Shown here one piece after another: positions 17,711 to 27,044 of a stretch of 54,706 bases of DNA. Positions within the stretch are counted from its first letter, which is position 1, and every line of letters starts with the position of its first letter. The notes below the pieces were generated by a model. That model searched no databases and had not been told where the DNA came from. It saw nothing but the letters and a program-made list of their open reading frames with translations. This stretch comes from SM1-73 sp964588305 (GTDB lineage Bacteria; Zixibacteria; MSB-5A5; SM1-73). The stretch spans positions 1 through 54,706 of the forward strand of contig CAZPOP010000021.1 of assembly GCA_964588305.1 (NCBI GenBank), read 5' to 3'. Both the position numbers and the translations under genes were made by a program.

Positions 17711-19111
17711 ATGATTTCTTTTTCTCCTTTAAAGGATTTCTGGAAAAGACTCTTTTCCGGGCAGGGATCGAGCAAGTCGGCAGAAAGAATGAAAGAAAGA
17801 GAATTTGATGTTACGGCAGGTCAGAATCTTCAAGGGACACGGGCAAGGAAGAAAAACCTGTCCTCTGGCGTGAGCCGAGTGGTTCACAATACTCGCTCCA
17901 TGGGAAAGGATTTTCCGACCTCTCCGGTATCCAAAAGGACCTCCTACTTGGATCAGGGAGAGCTTTTGTTACCACAATCGAGTCTGTATGACAGTTCCTT
18001 TCGCGTCAGGCTCTACCGATTTTTGAGGGACAATATTCCCGTTTTGAATTCTGCTATCTGGACCTGGACCCGCATCTGTGCGTCCCCCAGCTATCCTGAA
18101 TTGAAAGGGTCGGATGATTCTAAGGTTTTGGAGAATGCTCTTGAAGTGCTATCCAACCTGGATCGGAGAATCTGTCAACATAGCTTTCAGAAATTCGGCG
18201 GGACGGATGCGCTTCTGATGCAATTCTTTGGCTCGCTCTTTACCGATGGTGCAGTGTGTGGAGAGTTGGTCTTGACCCCGTCGGGAGACAAATTGGACAA
18301 ATTCTACTTCATCGATCCTGCCACCATCAGGTTCAAGCTGAGAGATGAGACGATTTGGGAGCTTTATCAGGAGGTGGATGGGGTCCTACTTAAGCTGAAT
18401 CCAGCTTCGACCTTCTATCTTGGTTTGGACCCGGATCCAGACGATCCCAGAGGGAAGAGCATTTTGGGCTCGATTCCCTTCGTGGCCCGGGTGGAACAGA
18501 GGCTTTTGGAAGACATGCAAAAGACCATGCACAATGCGGGTTATCATCGTCTGCACCTGACCATTACGCCGCCAGAGAGGTTCTCAGGCGAATTGAACGA
18601 GACTTACCTTTCAAGGGCCAACAGGTACTTTGAAGATACCGTGGATATGATGAAGGAACTGGCTCCGGAGGATAATCCCATCACCTGGAACGACGTCAAG
18701 ATCGAATGCATCGGCCCGTCCGGGCACGTTGCCTCCTCCAACTATTGGTATATCAATCACAAAGCTCTGGTGGAGGACATCTGCGCCGGGGTACATCTGG
18801 ATCCATTCGTGCTGGGCTACTCGTACGGACCCACCAGAGGCTGGGCACAGTTCAAATATGAGCTGATCTTGCGAAACGTCGTCTCCATCCAGCGATTAGC
18901 CAAAAGATTCATGGAATGGATAAGAAACATCGAGCTGGCCTTGCAGGGTATACCGCTGGAATGTGTGCATCATTTTGATAACCGAAAATTCTTCGGGATG
19001 CTGGAGCAAAGAGAAGCAGAAAAGATACATCTGGAGAACATCATTCGGAAGAAAGAGGTGGGGTTTATCACGGAAGACCAGGCCAAGAGGGAGATAGAGA
19101 GCATTGAATAA
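17711..19111 (+). CDS. Phage portal protein
   Basis: About 466 residues. The ATG at 17711 is preferred over an upstream TTG because GAGG lies at proper distance before it. The middle holds typical portal features: 'FGSLFTDGAVCGELVLTPSG', 'FYFIDPATIRFKLRDE', 'DPDPDDPRGKSILGSIPFVARVEQRLLEDMQKTMHNAGY' (clip/stem-like helices) and a C-terminal 'ALVEDICAGVHLDPFVLGYSYGPTRGWAQFKYE'. The portal forms the ring at one capsid vertex through which DNA is packed. The large terminase gene follows after 180 bp. Portal before terminase is the reverse of the usual order. I am confident about the family, less about which viral group. Confidence 0.8.
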   Translation: MISFSPLKDFWKRLFSGQGSSKSAERMKEREFDVTAGQNLQGTRARKKNLSSGVSRVVHNTRSMGKDFPTSPVSKRTSYLDQGELLLPQSSLYDSSFRVRLYRFLRDNIPVLNSAIWTWTRICASPSYPELKGSDDSKVLENALEVLSNLDRRICQHSFQKFGGTDALLMQFFGSLFTDGAVCGELVLTPSGDKLDKFYFIDPATIRFKLRDETIWELYQEVDGVLLKLNPASTFYLGLDPDPDDPRGKSILGSIPFVARVEQRLLEDMQKTMHNAGYHRLHLTITPPERFSGELNETYLSRANRYFEDTVDMMKELAPEDNPITWNDVKIECIGPSGHVASSNYWYINHKALVEDICAGVHLDPFVLGYSYGPTRGWAQFKYELILRNVVSIQRLAKRFMEWIRNIELALQGIPLECVHHFDNRKFFGMLEQREAEKIHLENIIRKKEVGFITEDQAKREIESIE

Positions 19112-19183
19112 CCGGTGTTCAGCAGGCAGACTTCAGACTCAACGCGGTCTACTGATGCTTACACAATAGGAATTACCGAAAAT

Positions 19184-19241
19184 GTGGGGGTGAACCTTCA
19201 GGCTCGCCCGAAGATGGGTGGAGCTGAAGCTCCACCCCTAC
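19184..19241. repeat. Outer-stem double-hairpin element, copy 2
   Basis: Outer stem GTGGGGGTG / CACCCCTAC (one G-T pair) encloses an imperfect CTTCAG hairpin and a 22-bp palindrome (19216-19237) with CTGAAG at its centre. It lies in the gap between portal and terminase. Confidence 0.6.
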
Positions 19242-19294
19242 TTCGCCACTTTTTAATCACCTTCGAATTTACAGAGGGTTAAAGGGATGATGAT

Positions 19295-20680
19295 TTGCGG
19301 AAATTCCGAAAGAGATTTTTGCGTAAAGCATTCTCAGATCCGGTTCTATTTGCCAAGGAATTTCTGGAGATCGAACCTCACCCGGGACAGATAAAGTGGC
19401 TCTTGGGCTCCACCAGGCCCGAGAATGCCCTGCATACCGGTAATCGCTGGGGGAAGAGCTTAGTTCAGGCCATCAAGATTCTTCACCGCTGTATTCTCAG
19501 AATCAGAGACCCTAAATATGATAATACCGGCAAATACGAGGCGGTAAACGCCTCCATCACCCAGGACCAAGCCGGAATTATTTTCAGTAATGTGGCCAGA
19601 TTGATTAAGGAAAAGCCACATTTGGAGTTTTTGGTTAAGGATATCAAATTCACCCCTTTTCCTCACATCGTTTTCGGAAACGGCGCTATTCTCTGGGCAC
19701 GATCGACCCAGAGAAGAGGAGAGTATCTTCTGGGGCATGACTATGATTATTTCAACTTCGACGAGGTGGCATTTGAGACGCATCCGGAATATGTGGTAAG
19801 TCAGGTGATCATGATGAGACTGGCGGACCGGGCCGGAATGTTGGATTACACCTCCACCCCCAAAGGCAAAAACTGGTTTTACAGAAAATGCTGCGAGCTT
19901 CAAAAGGATCCCCAAATCGGCTACGTCCAAAATGGAGATTCCCGCGAGAATCCGCATATAAGCGAAGAATACCTGGAAAGGAAATTGAGGAGTCTGTCTC
20001 CCAGCAAAATTGAGCAAAACATCAAAGGATTATTCATCGATGATGCCAACCAGGTGATAAAGGAGGAATACATCCGAAATGCAATGAGTTCTGCCACAGG
20101 TCTGTCAAACCCAATCCCGGGACATCGATACTGTCATGGGTGGGATTTAGCGCGAAAAAGAACCTTCACTGTGGGCATCACCCTGGACATAACCCAAAGG
20201 CCGTATCAGGTCGTAGCATTGGAGAGATTTCAGAGAGAATGGAAGGACGTATATACTGCTATTCGAAGAAGACACAAAGAATATGGCGGAGAGGTGATAA
20301 TTGATTCCACCGGCCTGGGAGATGTCGTCTTGGCGGAGGTGTCAGATATTAAACCTCAAGGATTCAATTTTGGAGAGAGGGGAGGGAAGGCGAAATCCGA
20401 GCTTGTTGCTAATTTAGAACAGATGCATGCATTGGGCAATATCGCCTATCCGTATATCGAGCAGATCGAGTCCGAAGGATCCCGCCCAGACTGGCGTCCG
20501 TCTGGAAGCTTCGCGGGAGAGGATGGGGAATTGTGGAGTTTGCAGGATGAGCTGCGGAATTTCTACTGGGACAAAAACCAGGAGTGCGACGCGGTGATGG
20601 CATTGGCGTTGGCTCTGTGGTTGGTAAGAGAAGGAGGAGAATCGCCGTTGATTTTGTTGCCAAAGGTAGAAAGATTATAA
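19295..20680 (+). CDS. Phage terminase large subunit
   Basis: 461 residues, TTG start. The ATPase motor shows Walker A-like GNRWGKS (about 49-55) and a Walker B with catalytic Glu in 'YFNFDEVAF' (Asp156, Glu157). The nuclease domain shows 'VIIDSTGLGDV' and the C-terminal 'DAVMALALALW', acidic positions of the RNase H-like terminase nuclease. TerL pumps DNA into the prohead through the portal and cuts concatemers. No small terminase was recognised next to it. The gene looks intact, so packaging function may be preserved. Confidence 0.85.
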   Translation: MRKFRKRFLRKAFSDPVLFAKEFLEIEPHPGQIKWLLGSTRPENALHTGNRWGKSLVQAIKILHRCILRIRDPKYDNTGKYEAVNASITQDQAGIIFSNVARLIKEKPHLEFLVKDIKFTPFPHIVFGNGAILWARSTQRRGEYLLGHDYDYFNFDEVAFETHPEYVVSQVIMMRLADRAGMLDYTSTPKGKNWFYRKCCELQKDPQIGYVQNGDSRENPHISEEYLERKLRSLSPSKIEQNIKGLFIDDANQVIKEEYIRNAMSSATGLSNPIPGHRYCHGWDLARKRTFTVGITLDITQRPYQVVALERFQREWKDVYTAIRRRHKEYGGEVIIDSTGLGDVVLAEVSDIKPQGFNFGERGGKAKSELVANLEQMHALGNIAYPYIEQIESEGSRPDWRPSGSFAGEDGELWSLQDELRNFYWDKNQECDAVMALALALWLVREGGESPLILLPKVERL

Positions 20681-20826
20681 TATCGTGGGTAAGGTGGACC
20701 GGGAGGGAACTTTGGTCAGACGAAAAAAACAAAAATTTCGCTTGCTATTATCTCGTCATAGCGTATATTAGGAATGGAACACATAGAAAGATGAATTCAA
20801 AAAGATAACTACCGATAAAAGATAAT

Positions 20827-21852
20827 ATGATAAAGAACACAAGAGAAAAACGAAAAGAATTAATAAAAAAGATTGAGGATCTAAGGAAATCCAAAATGGT
20901 AGTATACATTACAGGTGACAGGAGAACTCTTAAGACTCCTAATCCACATTTGTTGATTACCAATGTGGCCTTGGATGTGCTTCCTATCTTTAATGAGCAT
21001 CTTGGAAAGATGCAGAGTGCGGAAAGAATTGACCTTTTCCTGTATACTACTGGAGGTATGCTAAATGCACCCTGGCCTATTGTAAATCTGATAAGGTTTT
21101 ATTGTGATAAGTTCTCTGTATTGGTGCCGTTCAATGCATTGAGTGCCGGGACTCTAATAGCGCTTGGAGCAGATGAAGTGGTAATGACAAAACTGGCACT
21201 ATTATCACCTACTGATCCTTCAAAGAGATTTGTTATCTCTGGTAAAGGGCTAAAGGAATTATCGGTGGAAGATGTGATCGGATTCATAGAATTGGCAAAG
21301 GAAAAAGTAGAAATACCCGATAAGAGAAACGAAGAAATTTTAAAGCTGCTAGCGCAGGAGGTTTCGCCAACTCTTTTGGGTTCTGTTAATAGAACGCACG
21401 CGTATATCAGAGATCTAGCAAGAAAGTTGTTGAATTTGCATCTTGATTCCAGGAACAGGAGGGTCAAACAAAAAATAGAAAAAATAGTGGATTACTTGAC
21501 CAAAGACTTACATTCACATGACTACTTGATTAACCGAAAGGAAGCTAAGGAAACCATTGGGTTGTCGATACTTTATGCTGACTCAATAAGCGGGAGAGAT
21601 GGAGCTAACCTTGAAATCTTGATGGCGGAATTGTTCGATCTTTATAGTAAAGAATTAGAACTAGCCGAACCCTTTGTTCCAACTTTGTTTTTAGAAGAGA
21701 AAAGCGAAACGGAAGGGATTTTTAAGAGGGCTTATATCGAAAGTCTAGGCTTGACCCATATATTTGAATCACAATTTAGAGTATTTTCGACTCAGGAAGG
21801 TATAAGGATAGAAGAGAAGACAGGAAAGTGGGAAAAGAAGGAAGGAGAATAA
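20827..21852 (+). CDS. SDH-type (serine dehydrogenase proteinase) ClpP/SppA-fold protease
   Basis: 341 residues. The core resembles the SDH proteinase family (ClpP-crotonase fold): 'LFLYTTGGML' (oxyanion-loop glycines), then 'PFNALSAGTLIALGADEVVMTKLALLSPTDP', where Ser of 'LSAG' is the expected nucleophile. Family members include archaeal and bacterial membrane-associated or cytoplasmic serine proteases of poorly known role. No transmembrane segment is evident. It is the first gene of an AT-rich three-gene unit (stop and next start 2 nt apart) inserted between terminase and the rest of the head module. Its base composition differs clearly from the flanking phage genes, suggesting separate acquisition. 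Confidence 0.75.
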   Translation: MIKNTREKRKELIKKIEDLRKSKMVVYITGDRRTLKTPNPHLLITNVALDVLPIFNEHLGKMQSAERIDLFLYTTGGMLNAPWPIVNLIRFYCDKFSVLVPFNALSAGTLIALGADEVVMTKLALLSPTDPSKRFVISGKGLKELSVEDVIGFIELAKEKVEIPDKRNEEILKLLAQEVSPTLLGSVNRTHAYIRDLARKLLNLHLDSRNRRVKQKIEKIVDYLTKDLHSHDYLINRKEAKETIGLSILYADSISGRDGANLEILMAELFDLYSKELELAEPFVPTLFLEEKSETEGIFKRAYIESLGLTHIFESQFRVFSTQEGIRIEEKTGKWEKKEGE

Positions 21853-21853
21853 A

Positions 21854-22087
21854 ATGGAAACTTATACCGGCGACCACATATCTGTTCCCGTTAAGATTGT
21901 GTCCTCTGGATATGCTGTGAATTTGGGAGCTCAATCGTTTACTGCTGAGGTGTCTCCAGACCCGATAGGTGTCTCTTCAGAAGAAACTGAATTACATCAG
22001 GCATACAATAACTTGAAAAGAAAGATAAGAGACAAAAGATTCAGCTATCACGAGTCGCCATTTTGGTCAAAAGAAGCTATTGACTGA
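21854..22087 (+). CDS. Small protein between SDH protease and PIN protein
   Basis: 77 residues, starting 2 nt after the protease stop and ending 2 nt before the PIN gene. It contains 'ISVPVKIVSSGYAVNLGAQSFTAEV' and an amphipathic C-terminal helix. It does not resemble a known antitoxin, but the tight spacing before a PIN domain is the layout of an antitoxin gene. Function is inferred only from position. Confidence 0.55.
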   Translation: METYTGDHISVPVKIVSSGYAVNLGAQSFTAEVSPDPIGVSSEETELHQAYNNLKRKIRDKRFSYHESPFWSKEAID

Positions 22088-22089
22088 AT

Positions 22090-22524
22090 GTGATTAAGCC
22101 ATTAATGTTTATTGTTTTGGATGTTAATTTTATCATTGCATTCCTTTTTCAGCGGGATCCAAATCACAACAAAATTTCGGCCTTTGTAAGAGAGCTAAAA
22201 ACGAACAATCCCGCGGTACTCTTCGTACTCACAAATTTTGTCCTTTCAGAAACACTAACACGTATAGAACATACTCATAAAGTGCCCAAACCCATCGTGC
22301 TTGGTATTTTGAACAGAATTGAGAGAGATGAATCTATAAGAATAGTAACGATTGATGAGGCTCTGTTCACCAAAGCCTTATGCTATTACAAGCAATATCT
22401 GGACAAGAATTGGAGTGTCGTTGACTTTACCACCTATGCTTACATGAAAGAAAACAATTTGAATTGTATTGGTTCAATTGGGCATGATCATGTAACACAG
22501 TTTGGATTCAATGTAATCCCTTGA
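22090..22524 (+). CDS. PIN-domain ribonuclease (toxin-like)
   Basis: 144 residues with GTG start (an ATG at 22105 is also possible). The four acidic PIN positions are visible: Asp11 in 'FIVLDVNF', Glu54 in 'VLSETL', Asp112 in 'WSVVDFTTY' and Asp133 in 'GHDHVTQFGF'. PIN proteins are metal-dependent RNases and in VapBC pairs act as toxins. The small gene before it may be its partner. Followed by a terminator at 22582-22640. Confidence 0.75.
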   Translation: MIKPLMFIVLDVNFIIAFLFQRDPNHNKISAFVRELKTNNPAVLFVLTNFVLSETLTRIEHTHKVPKPIVLGILNRIERDESIRIVTIDEALFTKALCYYKQYLDKNWSVVDFTTYAYMKENNLNCIGSIGHDHVTQFGFNVIP

Positions 22525-22581
22525 TTTCTGGTGTTCTCCTCTATAGTAATTGTCGAGGCTTTAAGATTTATAGGACATGTT

Positions 22582-22640
22582 GGTCAAGGGCGCCCTTCAG
22601 GGTGAAGCCTTCAGGATGAACCCTCACCCTTGACCTTTTT
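22582..22640 (+). terminator. Terminator after the PIN gene (double-hairpin element, copy 3)
   Basis: Perfect 9-bp outer stem GGTCAAGGG / CCCTTGACC enclosing two CTTCAG-core inner hairpins, then TTTTT (22636-22640). It would end rightward transcription and belongs to the same structural family as the intergenic double-hairpin elements. Confidence 0.65.
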
Positions 22641-22688
22641 GTAGAGCGGAGTAGGGGTACCCTGCCGGAACAAGGTAGTGATGAATAG

Positions 22689-25115
22689 TTATTTTAGCAA
22701 AAGCATGTTCCTTGCTTCTTTGTAATCTCCTGCTTTTAATTGATAGAAATAGATTCCGCTGGCGACCTCTTTTCCCTTGTCATCTTTCCCATCCCAGACT
22801 ACCTGATGGGTTCCCGCTCTTTTCGGCTCATCCACCAGCGTCCTCACCCTCTTCCCCAGAATATTGTAAATTTTGAGGGTGGTGTGGAGGCGGGTCTGCC
22901 TACTGCCGACTGTAAACTGAATTCTGGTCGCGGGATTGAACGGGTTCGGATAATTTTGCTTTAAAGAGTAACTTCGGATCAATTCGGTTTCCTGATCTTC
23001 TTCCACAGCGGTGGCTGGTGAGCAAGCGATAACGGAAATGTTGGAGCCATAACTATTGGCGCAGTAGACTTTATTGTTGGTGGAATTGTAGGCTAAATGA
23101 TAAGGTCCATCTCCCACTAGCACTGTGTCTGTCACCGAGTTACTTGCTCCATCAATGATGCTCATATTGTCGCTTCCGCGATTGGGGCAGTAGATTTTGT
23201 TGTTGGCGGAATTGTAAGCTAAAGCACAGGGACCATTTTCCACCGCCACGGTGGTTATCACGAAATTACTTGCTCCATCAATGATGGTAACGTTGGCACT
23301 ACTATAATTGGCGCAGTAGACTTTGTTGTTGGTGGGATTGTAGGTTAAAGCGTAAGGATAATTTCCCGCCCCCACGGTGGTTATCACCGTATCGCCTGCT
23401 CCATCTATGATGGTGACGTTGTTACTATTACCGTTGGCGCAGTAAATTTTGTTGTCCGTGAGATTGTAAGCTAAAACCCAGGGAGAATCTCCCACCTCCA
23501 CGGTGGTGATCACCAAATTACTTGCTCCATCAATAATGGTCACACTGTCGCTATTTCTATTGGCACAGTAGATTTTGTTGTCGGTGGAATTGTAGACTAA
23601 AGCCCAAGGATAATCTCCCACCCCCACGGTGGTTATCACCGTATCGCCCGCTCCATCTATGATAGTTACGTTGGCACTACTATAATGGGCGCAGTAGATT
23701 TTATTGTCGGTGGAATTGCAGGTGAAAGCCCGACCACCACTTCCCGCGCTCAGTGTAGTTATTATTGAATTGCTTACTCCATCAATGATGGTGACCTCAG
23801 AACCATTGCTGCAGTAGATCTTGTCATTGAGGGAATTGGAGGCCAAACCTTCAGGGTAACTCGCTATCCCCACGTTGGTTATCACCGTATGACTTGCTCC
23901 ATCAATGATGGAGACATTTTTAGACCAATGATCGGCTGAGTAAATTTTGTTATTGGTGGAATCATAAGCTAAAGCAAAAGCTTCATCTCCCACGCCCGCT
24001 GTGGTTATCACCGAATTACTTGCCCCATCCATGATGGTAACATTGAAACTAGAGTAATTGGCGCAGTAGATTTTGTTGTCGGTGGAGTTGTAGGCTAAAG
24101 CACAAGGCTCCCACCCTGCCGGCGTTGTGGCTATCACCGAATCACCTGCTCCATCAATGATGGTGACACTCCAACCATTGTGATTTGCGCAGTAAATCTT
24201 GTTGTTGGTGGAATTGAAGGCTAAAGCCCAGGGTGAATCTCCCACCTGTAGGGTGGTAATCACCGAATTACTCGCTCCATCAATGATGGTGACACTGTCA
24301 CTCCCTCTATTGGCACAGTAGATTTTGTTGTCAGTGAGGTTATGTGCTAAAGCATAAGGTTGATCTTTCACTCCCACTGTGGTTATCACGGTATCACCTG
24401 CCCCATCTATGATGGTGACGTTGTCACTCCCATAATTGGCGCAGTAGATTTTGTTACTGCTGGAGTTATAGGCTAAGGCAAAAGGAGCAACTCCCACCCC
24501 GACAGTGGTTATCACCGTATCACCTTCTCCGTCAATGACGGTAACATTATTACTCGCATAATTAGCGCAATAAATTTTGTTGTTCGTGGGATTGTAAGCT
24601 AAAGCGCAAGCTTGATCTCCCGCCCCCACTGTAGTTATCACCGAATTACTTGCTCCATCTATAATGGTGACACTGTCACTCCCATTATTGGCACAGTAGA
24701 CTTTGTTGTTGTTCGGATTGTAGGTCAAAGCAAAAGGTTTGACTCCCACCCCCACTGTAGCTATCACCGAATTGCTCACTCCATCTATGATGGTGACACT
24801 GTCACTTGCAGAATTGGCGCAGTAGATCTTATCGTCAGAGGAATTGAAGGTGAACGCATAAGCGCCCTTGCCAACTGTGATGCCAGCTAACCTTTGGTTG
24901 GTTGTGCCATCTATGACCACCACTCTCTCACCACCACAAACAAAGATTTTGTTGTCAATAGAATCGTAAGCAAAAGCCCTAGGCTGACCCACTCCTCCCA
25001 AGCTGTCCGGAAGCCAGATGGTGGCGACGACCGAGTCGGGTTCAGCATGACAAAGAGAAGAAGAAAATGATAAAACGATGAGAAGAACAAAGACAAAGCT
25101 GAAATTTTTATACAT
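22689..25115 (-). CDS. Secreted YncE-like beta-propeller with C-terminal sorting domain (large paralogue)
   Basis: The start at 25115 is chosen because AGGAGG lies 6 nt before it and the next residues match the paralogue's start (MYKNFSFVFVLL). After a signal peptide ending CHAEPDS come about 16 repeats of roughly 42 residues: 'ALAYNpTNNKIYCANygSdnVTIIDGAgDtVITTVgVGd', the YVTN/YncE propeller blade. The C-terminus has 'LKQNYPNPFNPATRIQFTV' and 'LKIYNILGKRVRTLVDEPKRAGTHQVVWDGKDDKGKEVASGIYFYQLKAG', the FlgD-like/type IX sorting domain. It is likely secreted to the cell surface. The blades repeat at DNA level, so copy number can change. A heptad repeat tract (22896-22923) sits in one loop of the sorting domain. 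Confidence 0.85.
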   Translation of the reverse strand: MYKNFSFVFVLLIVLSFSSSLCHAEPDSVVATIWLPDSLGGVGQPRAFAYDSIDNKIFVCGGERVVVIDGTTNQRLAGITVGKGAYAFTFNSSDDKIYCANSASDSVTIIDGVSNSVIATVGVGVKPFALTYNPNNNKVYCANNGSDSVTIIDGASNSVITTVGAGDQACALAYNPTNNKIYCANYASNNVTVIDGEGDTVITTVGVGVAPFALAYNSSSNKIYCANYGSDNVTIIDGAGDTVITTVGVKDQPYALAHNLTDNKIYCANRGSDSVTIIDGASNSVITTLQVGDSPWALAFNSTNNKIYCANHNGWSVTIIDGAGDSVIATTPAGWEPCALAYNSTDNKIYCANYSSFNVTIMDGASNSVITTAGVGDEAFALAYDSTNNKIYSADHWSKNVSIIDGASHTVITNVGIASYPEGLASNSLNDKIYCSNGSEVTIIDGVSNSIITTLSAGSGGRAFTCNSTDNKIYCAHYSSANVTIIDGAGDTVITTVGVGDYPWALVYNSTDNKIYCANRNSDSVTIIDGASNLVITTVEVGDSPWVLAYNLTDNKIYCANGNSNNVTIIDGAGDTVITTVGAGNYPYALTYNPTNNKVYCANYSSANVTIIDGASNFVITTVAVENGPCALAYNSANNKIYCPNRGSDNMSIIDGASNSVTDTVLVGDGPYHLAYNSTNNKVYCANSYGSNISVIACSPATAVEEDQETELIRSYSLKQNYPNPFNPATRIQFTVGSRQTRLHTTLKIYNILGKRVRTLVDEPKRAGTHQVVWDGKDDKGKEVASGIYFYQLKAGDYKEARNMLLLK

Positions 25116-25161
25116 AGAAACCTCCTGCAAATGGGGTTTTTGGAATCATGAAATTAGTTCT

Positions 25162-25190
25162 ATAGTATTCTTTAAATGGTTTTTTGTCAA
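25162..25190 (-). promoter_or_regulatory. Promoter of the large YncE-like gene
   Basis: TTGACA (complement of 25185-25190), 17-bp spacer, TACTAT (complement of 25162-25167). It is nearly identical to the promoter of the neighbouring paralogue, so promoter and gene were duplicated together. Confidence 0.7.
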
Positions 25191-25265
25191 GGAAAAAGGG
25201 GAAAAGGGTCAACGGTATGAACCATGCGGTTCGAGGCTTGCTCGATTATGTATGCTCGGCAAAGC

Positions 25266-25284
25266 CCCCCGCCTTTGGCGGGGG
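25266..25284. repeat. GC-rich hairpin in the inter-paralogue gap
   Basis: CCCCCGCC-TTT-GGCGGGGG, an 8-bp perfect stem. It lies between the two propeller genes within a stretch that also holds a GAACC-atgc-GGTTC palindrome near 25217. Confidence 0.55.
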
Positions 25285-25363
25285 ATCTTCGCTTCGCTAC
25301 GACAAGCTTTGCCACTACGATCAATTAGGCGTGGCGTCGGGTGCAGAACCGGACGAGAGATGG

Positions 25364-26836
25364 TTATTTCAACAAAAGCATTTTCTTGGTTTCGGTAAAG
25401 TCTCCTGCTTTCAATTGATAGAAATAGATTCCGCTGGCGACGTCCTTTCCCTTGTCATCTTTTCCATCCCATATGACTTCATGGCTGCCACCGCTTTTTG
25501 GCTCATCCACCAGCGTCCTCACCCTCTTCCCCAGAATATTGTAAATTTTGAGGGTGGCGTGGATCGGACTATGAACTGTGGACTGTGAACCATGAACGGT
25601 GAAGCGGATTTTGGTGGTGGGGTTGAATGGATTGGGATAGTTCTGCTTCAAAGAGAAGTGCGGGATTACTTCTGTTTCTTGGTCTTCTTCTACAGCCGTG
25701 AGCGGAGAGCAAGCGATAACCGAGACGGTTTTATCGTTACGATTGGCACAATAGATTTTGTTGTCAGTGGAATCGTAGGCTAAAGCACAAGGAGCATCTC
25801 CTACCGTAACTGTGGCTATCACCGAGTCACCTGCTCCATCAATGATGGTGACGTTGTCACTCTCCAGATTGGCGCAGTAGATTTTGTTATTTTGGGGATT
25901 GTAGACTAAAGCCATAGGAAAATCTCCCACCCCCGCCGTGGCTATCACCGAATCACCTTCTCCATCAATGATGGTGACATTATCACTAACTCTATTAGCG
26001 CAGTAGATTTTGTTATTGGTGTCATTGTAGGCTAAAGCCCCAGGAACATCTCCCACCTCGACTGTGGCTATAGCCGAATCCCCAGCTCCATCAATGATAG
26101 TAACGACGTTGTTAACTCCATAAGAATTGGCGCAGTAGATTTTGTTGTTAGTGGGATTGTAGGCTAAAGCCGTAGTATGATGATTTACCAATACCGATGC
26201 TACCACGGAATCAGTCGCTGGATTAATGATCTGCACGGCGCCAGCGACACGTGTCCCGAAATTCCAGTGTGAGGTTCCGCAGTAGATTTTGTTGTCCGTG
26301 GGATTATAGCCTAGAGCGGTCTGAAAAAAATATTCCCATGCAAAATACTTCAGCTCCACTGGGGGTTGCGCCAGATTATTGTTTCCATCAATGACGGAGA
26401 CGTAGTCACTCCCCTCATTGGCGCAGTAGATTTTGTCGTCGATGGTATTGTAGGCTAGAGCCCGAGGAGCATCTCCAACCGGCACTGTGGCCATCACCCA
26501 ATCACCTGCTCCATCAATGATGGTGACGCTGTTATTATACTGATTGGCGCAGTAGATTTTGTTATAGGTGGGATTGTAGGCTAAAGCGTAAGGAGTATCT
26601 CCTACATCCACTGTGGCTATCGCCGAATCACCTTCCCCATCAATGATGGTGACGACGTGGTCCCATGCCCAATTGGCGCAGTAGATTTTGTTGTTGGTGG
26701 GATTGTAGACCAAAGCAGTAGGACCACCTCCCAACGGGATGGTGGCGATGACCGAGTCTGGTTCAGCATGACAAAAAGAAGAAGAAAATGATAAAACGAT
26801 GAGAAGAACAAAGACGAAGCTGAAATTTTTATACAT
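25364..26836 (-). CDS. Secreted YncE-like beta-propeller with C-terminal sorting domain (small paralogue)
   Basis: 490 residues, signal peptide nearly identical to the larger neighbour, about seven or eight blades of the same 42-residue type (one degenerate, 'PPVELKYFAWEY'), and the same 'LKQNYPNPFNPTTKIRFTV ... LKIYNILGKRVRTLVDEPKSGG ... DGKDDKGKDVASGIYFYQLKAGDF' sorting domain. It is a tandem duplicate with fewer blades. The loop after 'RFTV' carries extra residues HGSQSTVHSPI encoded by heptad repeats (25561-25606); the paralogue has a different heptad family at the same place. Probably a surface protein. Confidence 0.85.
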   Translation of the reverse strand: MYKNFSFVFVLLIVLSFSSSFCHAEPDSVIATIPLGGGPTALVYNPTNNKIYCANWAWDHVVTIIDGEGDSAIATVDVGDTPYALAYNPTYNKIYCANQYNNSVTIIDGAGDWVMATVPVGDAPRALAYNTIDDKIYCANEGSDYVSVIDGNNNLAQPPVELKYFAWEYFFQTALGYNPTDNKIYCGTSHWNFGTRVAGAVQIINPATDSVVASVLVNHHTTALAYNPTNNKIYCANSYGVNNVVTIIDGAGDSAIATVEVGDVPGALAYNDTNNKIYCANRVSDNVTIIDGEGDSVIATAGVGDFPMALVYNPQNNKIYCANLESDNVTIIDGAGDSVIATVTVGDAPCALAYDSTDNKIYCANRNDKTVSVIACSPLTAVEEDQETEVIPHFSLKQNYPNPFNPTTKIRFTVHGSQSTVHSPIHATLKIYNILGKRVRTLVDEPKSGGSHEVIWDGKDDKGKDVASGIYFYQLKAGDFTETKKMLLLK

Positions 26837-26879
26837 GGAATCCTCCCACGATCAGGTTTAGAATTATAGAGTCAATTCA

Positions 26880-26908
26880 ATGATATTCTTTGAATGGTTT
26901 TTTGTCAA
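26880..26908 (-). promoter_or_regulatory. Promoter of the small YncE-like gene
   Basis: TTGACA (complement of 26903-26908), 17-bp spacer, TATCAT (complement of 26880-26885). Confidence 0.7.
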
Positions 26909-26991
26909 GGGAAAATGGGGAAAAGGGGTCAACGGATTGAATGGTTCGACTTCGTTCACCATCTTCGACGGATGGAACGGATAAGAATGGA

Positions 26992-27022
26992 AATGGCGAA
27001 TGACGAATGAATGATGACGGAC
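26992..27022. repeat. Heptad tandem repeat of the TGACGAA family
   Basis: Units TGGCGAA, TGACGAA, TGAATGA, TGACGGA in register. Almost the same four-unit tract is found inside the N-terminus of the TonB-dependent receptor gene (42204-42231). Confidence 0.65.
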
Positions 27023-27044
27023 AAGATTCTGTTGGAGGGATAAG

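Noticed and set aside
24612..24890. Open frames antisense to the propeller genes
   Set aside because: They exist because the repeated sense codons leave the antisense strand open; the repeat phase explains them.
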